Shown here: in pieces, positions 7,283 through 15,126 of the stretch
How positions within the stretch are numbered: position 1 is the stretch's first letter
Layout of the letters: every line of letters starts with the position of its first letter
NCBI GenBank assembly: GCA_021840785.1
Contig: JAKBXD010000023.1
Location: 1 to 17,134 of the forward strand
Direction: 5' to 3'
Origin: Pseudomonadota bacterium
GTDB lineage: Bacteria; Pseudomonadota; Gammaproteobacteria; Acidithiobacillales; Acidithiobacillaceae
Length of the DNA: 17,134 nucleotides
Notes under the pieces: generated by a model
The model's input: only the letters and a program-made list of their open reading frames with translations
What the model was told of the DNA's origin: nothing
Database searches by the model: none
Translations under genes and position numbers: made by a program

Positions 7283-8056
7283 GTGAAAGTTGCCACCTGG
7301 AACGTCAACTCCCTGAAGGTGCGTCTCCCGCAAGTGCTGGAATGGCTGGGTAGTGAGCAGCCCGATGTCCTTTGTCTGCAGGAGACCAAGTTGGTCGATG
7401 CGTGTTTCCCGGCGACCGAACTGGCGGACGCCGGTTATCTGTCGCTCTATCACGGTCAGCCGACTTATAACGGTGTTGCCATCCTGAGCCGGGCGACACC
7501 TGAGGACGCCCGTTGTGACTGGCCAGATGGGGGTGACGGGCAGGCACGACTGTGCGCCGCCAGCTTTGGTGACTTACGCGTCATCAATGTTTATGTGCCC
7601 AACGGCCAGTCCTTAGACAGCGACAAGTATCCCTATAAATTACAATGGTTGGAGCGTCTGCGCGCGCTGCTTGCCGAGGAGTTGCAGCGTTGGCCGCAAT
7701 TGTTGCTGGTGGGGGATTTCAATGTTGCTCCGGACGCCCGTGATGTTTGCGATGCTGCGGTCTGGGGGGATGGCATACTTTGCTCACCTCCCGAACGGGC
7801 GGCGCTGGGTGCGTTGTTGGACCTCGGGCTGCACGACAGTTACCGCAGCCTATACCCGGACGCGCAGGAGTGGAGCTGGTGGGATTACCGCGCGGCAGCG
7901 TTCCGGCGCAATCAGGGGCTGCGCATCGACCTGATCCTGGCCTCGAGTCCGCTCCTTGCGCGCACTCGGAATGTCGTCATCGACCGCGCCGCGCGGGCGG
8001 CAGAGCGTCCATCAGATCACGCGCCCGTTTGCATCACGCTGGAGAACGAAACATGA
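7283..8056 (+). CDS. xthA: Second exodeoxyribonuclease III paralogue, Xth-like
   Basis: EEP-superfamily DNA repair nuclease of 257 residues, expected to act on abasic sites and damaged 3' ends. Catalytic elements are all present: N7 (TWNVNS), E34 (CLQETK), NVYVPNGQ at 102-109, D145/N147 (GDFNVAP), D216 (GLRIDLIL) and D245-H246 (PSDHAPV). The GDFNVAP and SWWDYRAAAFRRNQGLRIDLIL segments resemble E. coli Xth and differ from the paralogue at 4627-5388. I place the start at GTG 7283, which gives VKVATWNVNS, the family N-terminus. No strong ribosome site precedes it; it sits five bases after the GST stop, so reinitiation is likely. A longer frame runs upstream through the GST gene but is not plausible as coding. 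Its TGA overlaps the hemH ATG (ATGA). Confidence 0.91.
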   Translation: MKVATWNVNSLKVRLPQVLEWLGSEQPDVLCLQETKLVDACFPATELADAGYLSLYHGQPTYNGVAILSRATPEDARCDWPDGGDGQARLCAASFGDLRVINVYVPNGQSLDSDKYPYKLQWLERLRALLAEELQRWPQLLLVGDFNVAPDARDVCDAAVWGDGILCSPPERAALGALLDLGLHDSYRSLYPDAQEWSWWDYRAAAFRRNQGLRIDLILASSPLLARTRNVVIDRAARAAERPSDHAPVCITLENET

Positions 8057-9075
8057 TTGGTATTCTGGTCGTCAATCTGGGCACCCCTGACGCGCCTACC
8101 GCTCCGGCGGTGCGTCGCTACCTGCGCGAATTTCTCAGTGATGCCCGAGTGGTAGAACTTCCGCGGATACTCTGGTGGCCCATTCTGAATGGGCCCATTC
8201 TGCTGTTTCGTCCCGCCCGCTCGGCGCGCAATTATGCCAGTATCTGGCTTCCCGACGGATCACCCCTGATGGTCTATAGCCAGCGCCAGTGTGATGCGTT
8301 GCAGGCCCACTGGGATCAACAGTGTCCCGGCCAGGTTCGGGTGAAGTTGGCTATGCGCTACGGTAAGCCGTCGATTGCGCAAGGCTTGGCGGTGCTGCGT
8401 GATGCCGGATGCCGCAAGCTTTTTGTGGTGCCGCTTTATCCCCAATATGCGGCAGCTACCACCGCCTCCATTTTTGATGCCGTGGGCAAAGAATTACGAC
8501 AATGGCGGGAGATTCCGGAAATTCGCATGATTCGGGACTGGTATGAACACCCTGCCTATATTCACGCCCTGGCGGACAGTATCCGTGCCTGGTGGCGTGA
8601 GCACGGACAGGCGGAGCGATTGCTGATTTCCTTTCACGGCTTGCCGGAAAGCGCTGTTGCCAAGGGTGATCCCTACCGCAGCCAATGCGAGAAGACCACC
8701 GCATTGCTGGTAAAGGAACTCGCTTTGTCCGATGACCAATGGATACAGACTTTCCAAAGTCGCTTCGGCGCCGCCAAATGGCTGCAGCCCTATACGGATA
8801 AAACACTCGTCGAGTTGGCGCATTCCGGGGTGTCCCGCATTGATATCGTCTGCCCCGGTTTTAGTGCGGACTGCGTGGAAACGCTGCAGGAAATCGCCTT
8901 GGAAGGCAAAGAAACCTTCCTCCAGGCGGGTGGCCAGGAACTACGCTATATTCCTGCGCTCAACGACAACCCCCTCTGGGTGACGGCGTTCAGTCAGATT
9001 CTTGAACCCCATTGGCGTCATTGGGATAGCCGGGAAATTTTGCCGTTTCCGCGCAGTCAGGCTAAAATCGGCTAG
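8053..9075 (+). CDS. hemH: Ferrochelatase (protoheme ferro-lyase)
   Basis: Inserts Fe2+ into protoporphyrin IX, the last step of protoheme synthesis, at the inner face of the membrane. The 340 residues are a normal class I bacterial length. The start ILVVNLGTPDAP at residues 4-15 is the family N-terminus, and YPQYAAATTAS lies at about 131-141. The metal-binding catalytic pair is H195 (SFHGLP) and E276 (CVETLQEI), matching H194 and E275 of the classical enzyme. FSADCVETLQEI and NDNPLW complete the signature. No cysteines suggesting a 2Fe-2S cluster are seen at the C-terminus. The ATG at 8053 has GGAG eight bases upstream and overlaps the previous stop as ATGA, indicating coupling to the ExoIII paralogue. 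An upstream in-frame extension exists but lies inside that gene. Confidence 0.96.
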   Translation: MIGILVVNLGTPDAPTAPAVRRYLREFLSDARVVELPRILWWPILNGPILLFRPARSARNYASIWLPDGSPLMVYSQRQCDALQAHWDQQCPGQVRVKLAMRYGKPSIAQGLAVLRDAGCRKLFVVPLYPQYAAATTASIFDAVGKELRQWREIPEIRMIRDWYEHPAYIHALADSIRAWWREHGQAERLLISFHGLPESAVAKGDPYRSQCEKTTALLVKELALSDDQWIQTFQSRFGAAKWLQPYTDKTLVELAHSGVSRIDIVCPGFSADCVETLQEIALEGKETFLQAGGQELRYIPALNDNPLWVTAFSQILEPHWRHWDSREILPFPRSQAKIG

Positions 9076-9126
9076 AAACTACCATAGCAGTATCTTTTCA
9101 GGCCCTTAACCCATAGGACTCGCGCC

Positions 9127-9615
9127 ATGATGATCAGCAAAGACAAAGTCGTCACTATCGACTATTCCCTGACCGATGAAGAGGGGGAACTGATTGATAG
9201 CTCCGTGGGTGAAGAGCCCCTCGTCTATCTCCATGGCCACCACGGCATCATCCCCGGCCTGGAGCAGGCTCTGGCGGGGCGTCGTGTCGGCGATAAGCTA
9301 GAGGTCTCCATCCCTCCCGAAGAAGGCTATGGCGATTGGGACGAAGATCTGGTGGAAGTGGTGGGTGTTGAGGATTTTGACGATCCGGAAGAGCTGGAGA
9401 TCGGCACCCAGTTTGAGACCATGACTGAAGACGGCACACGCCTTGCCACGGTAATCGATATCGAAGGCAACGAAATTACCGTCGATCTCAATCACCCGCT
9501 GGCTGGGATGACTCTGAACTTCGATGTGACGGTGCTGGAAGTGCGGGATGCCACCACCGAAGAGCTGGCCCATGGTCATGTGCATGGGCACGGAGCACAT
9601 GACGGGGATCACTGA
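9127..9615 (+). CDS. FKBP-type peptidyl-prolyl isomerase, SlyD-like with His-rich tail
   Basis: Cytoplasmic prolyl isomerase and chaperone of 162 residues. The FKBP half (about 1-70 and 125-148) has VTIDYSLTDEEGELIDSS and the YLHGHHGIIPGLEQAL loop, plus LNHPLAGMTLNFDVTVLEVR at the end, a highly conserved SlyD/FkpB-type strand. The insert-in-flap domain (about 70-125) is strongly acidic, as in SlyD chaperone domains. The last 14 residues (HGHVHGHGAHDGDH, 149-162) contain six histidines, a probable Ni/Zn/Cu-binding tail, though shorter and without the cysteines of E. coli SlyD. The start at 9127 has AGGA eight bases upstream; the adjacent ATG at 9130 is an alternative. It lies 51 bases after hemH on the same strand. 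I leave the symbol blank because SlyD and related SlyD-like FKBPs cannot be separated by eye. Confidence 0.9.
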   Translation: MMISKDKVVTIDYSLTDEEGELIDSSVGEEPLVYLHGHHGIIPGLEQALAGRRVGDKLEVSIPPEEGYGDWDEDLVEVVGVEDFDDPEELEIGTQFETMTEDGTRLATVIDIEGNEITVDLNHPLAGMTLNFDVTVLEVRDATTEELAHGHVHGHGAHDGDH

Positions 9616-9664
9616 TGCGTTGATGCTGTACCGGTTGACGCGCTTGTTGGCTAGGTAGGTCGAC

Positions 9665-10846
9665 TTGCGTGGTCTGGGTCTGATGTCTGGGACCAGCGCC
9701 GACGGTGTGGATGCCTCGGTGCTGGATTTTGACGTCGCGGGCTGTGCGGGTTACCAGGGTGTCTTTGGGTGCGCTTTTGATCCGGCGTTGCGTGCGGAGG
9801 TGCTGGCTGCCAATGGGCCACTGAGCGTTGAGGCGATGGCGCGGCTTGACCGGCGTCTGGGTGCCTGTTACGCCCAATTGGCGAGTGCTGCCATTGCCCA
9901 TCTCGGTCCGGTAGACTTTATCGCCTTGCACGGGCAAACCATTCGTCATCAACCGCATGTGACGCCCGGCTTTACGCTGCAAATTGGTGCGGCGGCGGAT
10001 ATTGCCGTGGCCACTGGTCTGACCGTGGTCCACGATTTCCGGCGTGCCGATGTGGCGGCCGGGGGAGAAGGGGCGCCGCTGGTGCCGCCTTTCCATCAAT
10101 TCTGCTTTCAGGGAAAACAACCCCGTCTGGTACTCAATCTCGGTGGTATGGCCAACGTGACCTGGTTGCCGGGCATGGACGATCCCCGTCCATTACTGGC
10201 TTTCGACTGCGGGCCAGGCAATGTGCTGATGGATGCCGCCGTGTATTTGTGCAGCGATGGGCGATCGACCTGTGATGTGGATGGGCAAATGGCCGCCGAC
10301 GGACTTTGCGATGCTGTATGGTTAGCGGACCGGCTGACCCACAGGTTTTTCCGGCAACCACCTCCCAAAAGCACCGGGCGGGAAGTTTTCGGATTGCCCC
10401 TGGTGACGCAATGGTGGTCATCCTGGCGGGGCACTGCGGCGGATTTTCTGGCCACACTGACGGCATTGACCGCGGTTTCTGTGGCACAGGCGATAAGGAC
10501 CTGGACTCCGGGTGCTGCGGAAATGCTGGTGTTCGGTGGGGGCGCCGAAAACCCGACTCTGATGCGCGTCCTGCAGGGGACTCTGGCAGAGACCCGAATT
10601 TTGCACGGTGGGCAGTACAGCGGCATTCCCAGTCAGGCGTTGGAGGCGTTGGCCTTTGCCTGGCTGGGCGGTCAGTGTTTGCTGGGGCAACGCCTGCCCT
10701 GGGCGCACGTTACCGGGGCGCAGCGTCCCATGACTCTGGGTAATATTTTGCCCGGAGATAACTGGCCAGATCTGCTTGTCCATCTCTCCAAAAGGACGGA
10801 AATCATCGCAAAGGAAAGATCGTATGGCGCTCTTCCCACAACCTGA
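9665..10846 (+). CDS. anmK: Anhydro-N-acetylmuramic acid kinase
   Basis: Phosphorylates 1,6-anhydro-N-acetylmuramic acid to MurNAc-6-phosphate in cell-wall recycling. The 393 residues carry the family landmarks. GLMSGTSADGVDASVLDF at about residues 5-22 is the nucleotide-binding and catalytic-Asp region, with alanine where GTSMDGVD is usual. Others are HGQTIRHQP at about 93-101, FRRADVAAGGEGAPLVPPFH at about 127-146, NLGGMANVTWLP, AFDCGPGNVLMDA, and a late FGGGAENPTLM glycine loop. The start is TTG at 9665. An in-frame TAG lies at 9656-9658, so no earlier start is possible, and the next ATG would delete the catalytic loop. AGG (9657-9659) is five bases upstream. The last 23 bases overlap aroE. 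Codon use resembles the neighbours. Confidence 0.94.
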   Translation: MRGLGLMSGTSADGVDASVLDFDVAGCAGYQGVFGCAFDPALRAEVLAANGPLSVEAMARLDRRLGACYAQLASAAIAHLGPVDFIALHGQTIRHQPHVTPGFTLQIGAAADIAVATGLTVVHDFRRADVAAGGEGAPLVPPFHQFCFQGKQPRLVLNLGGMANVTWLPGMDDPRPLLAFDCGPGNVLMDAAVYLCSDGRSTCDVDGQMAADGLCDAVWLADRLTHRFFRQPPPKSTGREVFGLPLVTQWWSSWRGTAADFLATLTALTAVSVAQAIRTWTPGAAEMLVFGGGAENPTLMRVLQGTLAETRILHGGQYSGIPSQALEALAFAWLGGQCLLGQRLPWAHVTGAQRPMTLGNILPGDNWPDLLVHLSKRTEIIAKERSYGALPTT

Positions 10847-11723
10847 CACCAGCAATTGTTGGCATCCCGGTGGCGGCACGGCCGTTTATGGCATTCTCGG
10901 TCATCCGGTCACTCATAGCCTCTCGCCATGGATGCATCGCCTCTTTGCCGCACAGCAGGATCGAGACCTGGTTTATGTGCCTTTCCCGGTGCATGAAGCG
11001 GCGATCGCCGCGGCGTTGGCCGGACTGCCGGCGCTTGGCGTGCGTGGCGTGAATGTTACAGTCCCCCATAAAGAGGCCGTGTTGCCGCGGATGCAGCAAC
11101 TGAGCGCCGAGGCGCGTGCCATCGGTGCGGTGAACACCGTGTGCTTTACGCCCTCGGGTATGGAGGGACACAATACGGATGCACTCGGTTTTCAGCGGGC
11201 GCTGGAGCGTGCCGCGGGGATTGGCTGGCGACAATGTCCGGCGACCGTGATTGGCGCTGGAGGGGCGGCCCGGGCCATTGTCTACACCCTCGGTCATGCC
11301 GGATGTCCGGCTATTTATTTGGCGAATCGTCACCTGTCGCGTGCCGAATCTCTGGCTGCACAGTTTTCCGATCTCCCGGTGCACCCCATTCCGTTGGATG
11401 CGGCGGCATTGTCTGCGGTATTGCCCCACAGTGCGTTACTGGTCAATACCAGCGCGCGCGGGCTGCACGGAGAGGGGCATCCGGAGTTGGATCTGGCGCG
11501 CATGCCCAGAAACGGCAGTGTATACGATATCGTCTATAACCCATTGGAAACGCCCTTACTACGCGCCGCCCGGCAGGCCGGGCTGGGCGCGATGGATGGG
11601 CTGGGCATGTTGGTAGAACAAGGCGCGGAGAGCTTTCGAATATGGACGGGAACTTTGCCGCAGACCGCCGCCGTGGAGGAGACCTTACGCCGATGGCTAC
11701 AAATCCAGCACACATCACGTTGA
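10824..11723 (+). CDS. aroE: Shikimate 5-dehydrogenase
   Basis: NADP-dependent reduction of 3-dehydroshikimate to shikimate in aromatic amino-acid synthesis. The 299 residues are slightly longer than E. coli AroE (272) because of about 20 extra N-terminal residues. Substrate residues are S32 and S34 (HSLSP), T79, K83 of NVTVPHK (the catalytic lysine), N104 (GAVNT) and D119 (HNTDALGF). The cofactor fold has GAGGAARA at about 147-154 and NRHLSRA after the second strand, where the basic residues favour NADP. YNPLETPLL and GLGMLVEQGAESF close the domain. The ATG at 10824 has AAGGA eight bases upstream; a start at 10776 would lie deep inside anmK without a ribosome site. It overlaps anmK by 23 bases and pilB by 31. 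Confidence 0.95.
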   Translation: MALFPQPDTSNCWHPGGGTAVYGILGHPVTHSLSPWMHRLFAAQQDRDLVYVPFPVHEAAIAAALAGLPALGVRGVNVTVPHKEAVLPRMQQLSAEARAIGAVNTVCFTPSGMEGHNTDALGFQRALERAAGIGWRQCPATVIGAGGAARAIVYTLGHAGCPAIYLANRHLSRAESLAAQFSDLPVHPIPLDAAALSAVLPHSALLVNTSARGLHGEGHPELDLARMPRNGSVYDIVYNPLETPLLRAARQAGLGAMDGLGMLVEQGAESFRIWTGTLPQTAAVEETLRRWLQIQHTSR

Positions 11724-13402
11724 CGCCCGTATTGCGGGCGTTGGTCAGCAACGGGTTAAGCGATGAGGCGCAGTTGCAACGCCTTGCCGCCGATCCGGCG
11801 CGTGGCAAGATGCCGCTGCTGTTTTATGCGGTTGAAAGGGGTGCCGTTCCTGCCTCTGTGCTTATGGCGCACCTTTCTGCGCGCTATAACATGCCCATGC
11901 TTGATCTGGATGCGGTCATGATTAATGAGTTGCTTATTCGGAAGCTCGACAAAGGACTGATGACCCGCTATCTGGTGCTGCCCTTGTCGAAGCATGGGGA
12001 CACCCTCTACCTCGCCATGGCGGACCCTACGGATTTTAAGGCGGTGGAGGATGTGAAGTTCAACACGGGTCTGCAGGTGTTGCCAATACTGGTCGAGGCC
12101 AATAAGCTGGTAAAGGCGGTGAATGCCGCAGCCAACAGTATGCAAGGCGGGATTGACGATGTTTTCATGGATAAACCGCGCGGCGAAGAAGAGCAGGAAG
12201 AATTCGATCTTGCCCAGGAGAGTGATGGCAGTGTCGAGGATGCACCCGTGGTGCGTTTTGCCCGGCAATTGCTCTTGGATGCCATTCAACGCGGGGTTTC
12301 CGACATTCATCTGGAACCGTACGAAAAGGACTTTCGGGTGCGTTACCGACTCGATGGCGTATTGCAGGATGTGTTGCATCCGCCGGTGGCGTTGCGTGAC
12401 GGTGTCACTTCGCGCCTGAAGATTCTCTGTCGTCTGGATATTTCTGAGCGGCGTTTACCCCAGGATGGCCGTTTGCGGGTCAGGGTGCCGCCGGCGCGGG
12501 TTATTGATTTCCGGGTTTCTTTTTTGCCCACCAGTTTTGGCGAAACCATTGTGCTGCGCTTGCTGGATCCGGCCAGTTCCAAGGTGCCCATAGAACAATT
12601 GGGCTTTTTGCCGGACCAGCGCAAAGCTTTTGAAGAGGCCATCCACCGGCCCTACGGTATGATCCTGGTCACCGGCCCCACGGGTTCGGGTAAAACGACG
12701 ACTCTTTACACCGCGCTGAATATTCTCAATACCGGCGACTGCAATATCAGTACCGCAGAGGATCCTGTGGAAATCCCGGTGTACGGGATTAATCAGGTGA
12801 ATATCAACGAGCGTATCGGTCTCAACTTTGCCACCGCCTTGCGTTCCTTTCTGCGTCAGGACCCTGACATCATTATGGTCGGTGAGGTGCGTGATCTGGA
12901 AACCGCGGAAACGGCCATCAAAGCCGCCCAGACGGGTCATCTGGTGTTGGCCACCCTGCATACCAATGATGCACCACAGAGTCTCACCCGTCTGGAAAAT
13001 ATGGGCATCCCTACCTATAACATAGCAGGCGGTGTGCACTTGGTGATGGCGCAGCGACTCGCACGCAAACTCTGTCCGCATTGTAAAAAGCCGTTGCGCA
13101 TTCCCGAACAGGCCCTGATTGAGGCGGGATTTACGCACGAGGATCTGCAGGGTTGGCGTCCTCTGGGCGCGGTGGGCTGTGATCAGTGCAACAACACCGG
13201 ATATAAAGGCCGGATGGGACTCTATCAGGTGATGCCGGTGAGCGATGCTATGCGTGAAATCATTATGCGCGGTGGTACTTCCATCGATCTGGCGCGGCAG
13301 GCGACACAAGAGGGAGTGCTGACCATGCGGCAAAACGGATTGAGGCGGATCAGGGAGGGTGTCACTAGTCTTGAAGAGGTCCTGCGGGTGACCAATCTTT
13401 GA
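11693..13402 (+). CDS. pilB: Type IV pilus assembly/extension ATPase PilB
   Basis: Cytoplasmic hexameric ATPase that powers pilin polymerisation with the inner-membrane platform. The 569 residues match the family (about 566). The N-terminal MshEN/T2SSE_N region spans about 20-160, with an acidic linker (GEEEQEEFDLAQE). The catalytic domain has Walker A GPTGSGKTT at 328-336 (K334), the Asp box with AEDPVEIP, and Walker B DPDIIMVGEVRD at 390-401 with E398. The His box is TGHLVLATLHTND. Two CxxC pairs (C461/C464, C496/C499) form the zinc site typical of PilB and GspE and absent from PilT. I choose the ATG at 11693 (MATNPAHIT), preceded by GGAGGAG at 11-13 bases. An earlier in-frame ATG at 11642 would add 17 Arg/Gly-rich residues. 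It overlaps aroE by 31 bases. Confidence 0.96.
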   Translation: MATNPAHITLTPVLRALVSNGLSDEAQLQRLAADPARGKMPLLFYAVERGAVPASVLMAHLSARYNMPMLDLDAVMINELLIRKLDKGLMTRYLVLPLSKHGDTLYLAMADPTDFKAVEDVKFNTGLQVLPILVEANKLVKAVNAAANSMQGGIDDVFMDKPRGEEEQEEFDLAQESDGSVEDAPVVRFARQLLLDAIQRGVSDIHLEPYEKDFRVRYRLDGVLQDVLHPPVALRDGVTSRLKILCRLDISERRLPQDGRLRVRVPPARVIDFRVSFLPTSFGETIVLRLLDPASSKVPIEQLGFLPDQRKAFEEAIHRPYGMILVTGPTGSGKTTTLYTALNILNTGDCNISTAEDPVEIPVYGINQVNINERIGLNFATALRSFLRQDPDIIMVGEVRDLETAETAIKAAQTGHLVLATLHTNDAPQSLTRLENMGIPTYNIAGGVHLVMAQRLARKLCPHCKKPLRIPEQALIEAGFTHEDLQGWRPLGAVGCDQCNNTGYKGRMGLYQVMPVSDAMREIIMRGGTSIDLARQATQEGVLTMRQNGLRRIREGVTSLEEVLRVTNL

Positions 13403-13527
13403 TCTTGTCTCCCCGTATATACGCAGATATTTTGTGCAGAACGTCGCTAATATGGTCGTGGGCGGTAGTGGTGCGATGAATTATGGTGTCGTAACGTTCA
13501 GCAGAACTCAGTGGCGGGGCGCATAAT
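13403..13527 (+). promoter_or_regulatory. pilB-pilS spacer with a candidate sigma-70 promoter
   Basis: This 125-base gap is the only sizeable break in the plus-strand block. A candidate promoter is TTGTCT (13405-13410), a 17-base spacer, then TATTTT (13428-13433), just after the pilB stop. The spacer contains a 10-base palindrome, CGTATATACG (13414-13423), that could be an operator or chance. No hairpin followed by a T-run is present, so pilB transcripts may read through into pilS. I see no sigma-54 (-24/-12 GG/GC) element here. Confidence 0.3.
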
Positions 13528-15126
13528 ATGCCGGAGATGGTGGGTGACTGGCGGCGCCTTTGGGGGATTTCCGCCTACCGGCTGCTCATCGCAGCGGTTA
13601 TTGCCGTTCTGTTACACTTGCCAGCCAGCGAGACCATTATTGATCTGGGAGGACACGCAAGATTGTTGCGTGTCCTTGCCCTGGTGGCCGCCACGGTCAG
13701 TCTCGGTTATCTGCTGGCACTGTTGTTACGGCGGCCGGTGCAACCGCGTCGCCACGCCTGGATTCAGGTATCGACGGATACCTTGCTGGTGCTGCTGTTA
13801 TTGCATTTCGGGGGGGGGGTCAGTGGTCCCTTTAGTATTCATCTCTTCCTGCTGCTGGTGTCCACGGCGAGCCTTCTGCGCGGCAAAAGCGCTTTTGTTT
13901 TTGTGTGGATATTACTTGCACTGCTGGTTGGTGAGCCGCTCCTGGGTGGAATGGCTACGGTGCACCCGCCGCTTGGTCAGCTTTTTATATATGTACTGGC
14001 GCTGGTGGCCGTGGCGGTGCTGGCCGACAGCCTGGTCATCAGCCTGGAACGCGGCAATCGTCTGGCACTGCAAAGGGATGCAGAGGTCGTCAATCTCAAC
14101 GCCTTGAACCGGGAAATTGTACAGCATATGGATGTGGGTGTTTTCGTGCTGGATCGGCAAAACCGCGTTATTCTCAGTAATCCCATTGCGCGGACGCTTT
14201 CGGGATACCGGCTATGGACTTCCGCACCTGTCGACCTCGATCTGGTGCAGCCGCGGCTGGCCACCGCGTTGCAACAACCAGCACAGGGTGACAGCGAGAT
14301 GATGATCACCTTGGGCGGACGTGATCCAACCCTGCAGGATAGTGCACAGACCCTGCTGGTACGTAACATCGCTCTGCCCCGGAGTCCCTATCGTCTATTG
14401 CTGTTCCGTGACGCCTCAGCCTTGCGTGCCCGCGAACGGGAGGCCCAACTGGCGGCGCTGGGTCGTCTGGCGGCTAATATTGCCCATGAAATTCGTAACC
14501 CGCTCAGCGTGATTCGCCACGCCGGTAACTTGCTTGGTGAGCGCGTGGAAACCCCCGACTCGCGGCATCTTTTTGAGATACTGGAACGAGAGACGGTGCG
14601 CATCAATGCCATCGTCGAATCGGTACTGGAGATGGCCCGCCCCAGCCCGGCGCATTCCGAGCCCATCCCGTTGGCAAATTGGTTGCCGGTGCTCATCGCC
14701 GAGTTGCAGGCCGATCCGTTACTTGCATCTATGACGATCGTTATCTGGGAAATTTCCGCGCAGCTCCGGGTTTATGCCGATCCTGCACAGCTCCGCCAGG
14801 TATTCTGGAATCTGCTGCATAACAGTGCGCAGTATGGGGTGGCAGAAGATGCGACGGTGCGGGTGGAAATCGAGACGGTGCGTACGGACAAGGAAACTGT
14901 CATGGTGACATTGCGGGATTTTGGATCGGGCTTACAGCCGGAGGTGATGGAACGCATTTTTGAACCGTTTTTTACGACCAATTCACAGGGTACCGGGCTG
15001 GGCTTGTCTATGGTGCGCGAACTATTGCGCATCAATGGCGGTCACATTGATTGTGAAAATCATCCACAGGGAGGTGTGCTATTCCGGATTTTTCTCCCCT
15101 GCTGGTGTCTGGAGGGGGAGGAATGA
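13528..15126 (+). CDS. pilS: Sensor histidine kinase PilS
   Basis: Membrane sensor kinase that phosphorylates PilR to control pilin transcription. The 532 residues begin with about six hydrophobic helices (roughly residues 15-178), like Pseudomonas PilS. A PAS-like region follows (about 195-300, with MDVGVFVLDRQNRVILSNP). The kinase core has the H-box LAANIAHEIRNPLS with H320, the N-box NLLHNSAQYG with N432, the G1 box DFGSGL at D464, and EPFFTTNSQGTGLGLSMV as the F and G2 boxes. A run of ten G (13810-13819) encodes G95-G97 and the first base of V98, within the conserved HFGGGVSGP segment after the third helix. The ATG at 13528 has only a weak GGGG-type site; ATG 13537 is an alternative. The TGA overlaps the pilR ATG. 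Confidence 0.93.
   Translation: MPEMVGDWRRLWGISAYRLLIAAVIAVLLHLPASETIIDLGGHARLLRVLALVAATVSLGYLLALLLRRPVQPRRHAWIQVSTDTLLVLLLLHFGGGVSGPFSIHLFLLLVSTASLLRGKSAFVFVWILLALLVGEPLLGGMATVHPPLGQLFIYVLALVAVAVLADSLVISLERGNRLALQRDAEVVNLNALNREIVQHMDVGVFVLDRQNRVILSNPIARTLSGYRLWTSAPVDLDLVQPRLATALQQPAQGDSEMMITLGGRDPTLQDSAQTLLVRNIALPRSPYRLLLFRDASALRAREREAQLAALGRLAANIAHEIRNPLSVIRHAGNLLGERVETPDSRHLFEILERETVRINAIVESVLEMARPSPAHSEPIPLANWLPVLIAELQADPLLASMTIVIWEISAQLRVYADPAQLRQVFWNLLHNSAQYGVAEDATVRVEIETVRTDKETVMVTLRDFGSGLQPEVMERIFEPFFTTNSQGTGLGLSMVRELLRINGGHIDCENHPQGGVLFRIFLPCWCLEGEE
13810..13819 (+). repeat. Poly-G tract (G10) inside pilS
   Basis: Ten consecutive G residues interrupt the sensor-domain coding sequence after codon 94. 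With ten Gs the kinase frame is intact. With eleven, the frame meets TAG at 13833-13835 a few codons later. With nine, the shifted frame stays open only to a stop at 14105-14107, losing the PAS and kinase domains. It is the longest homopolymer I see in the window. Confidence 0.9.

Noticed and set aside
7747..8052. Upstream in-frame extension of hemH
   Set aside because: It covers the 3' end of the exonuclease gene; the ferrochelatase N-terminus and a good ribosome site are at 8053.
13511..14107. A 198-codon frame overlapping the start of pilS
   Set aside because: It is rich in Trp, Cys and Arg and matches the out-of-frame reading of pilS membrane helices. It is relevant only as the frame entered if the G10 tract loses one base.
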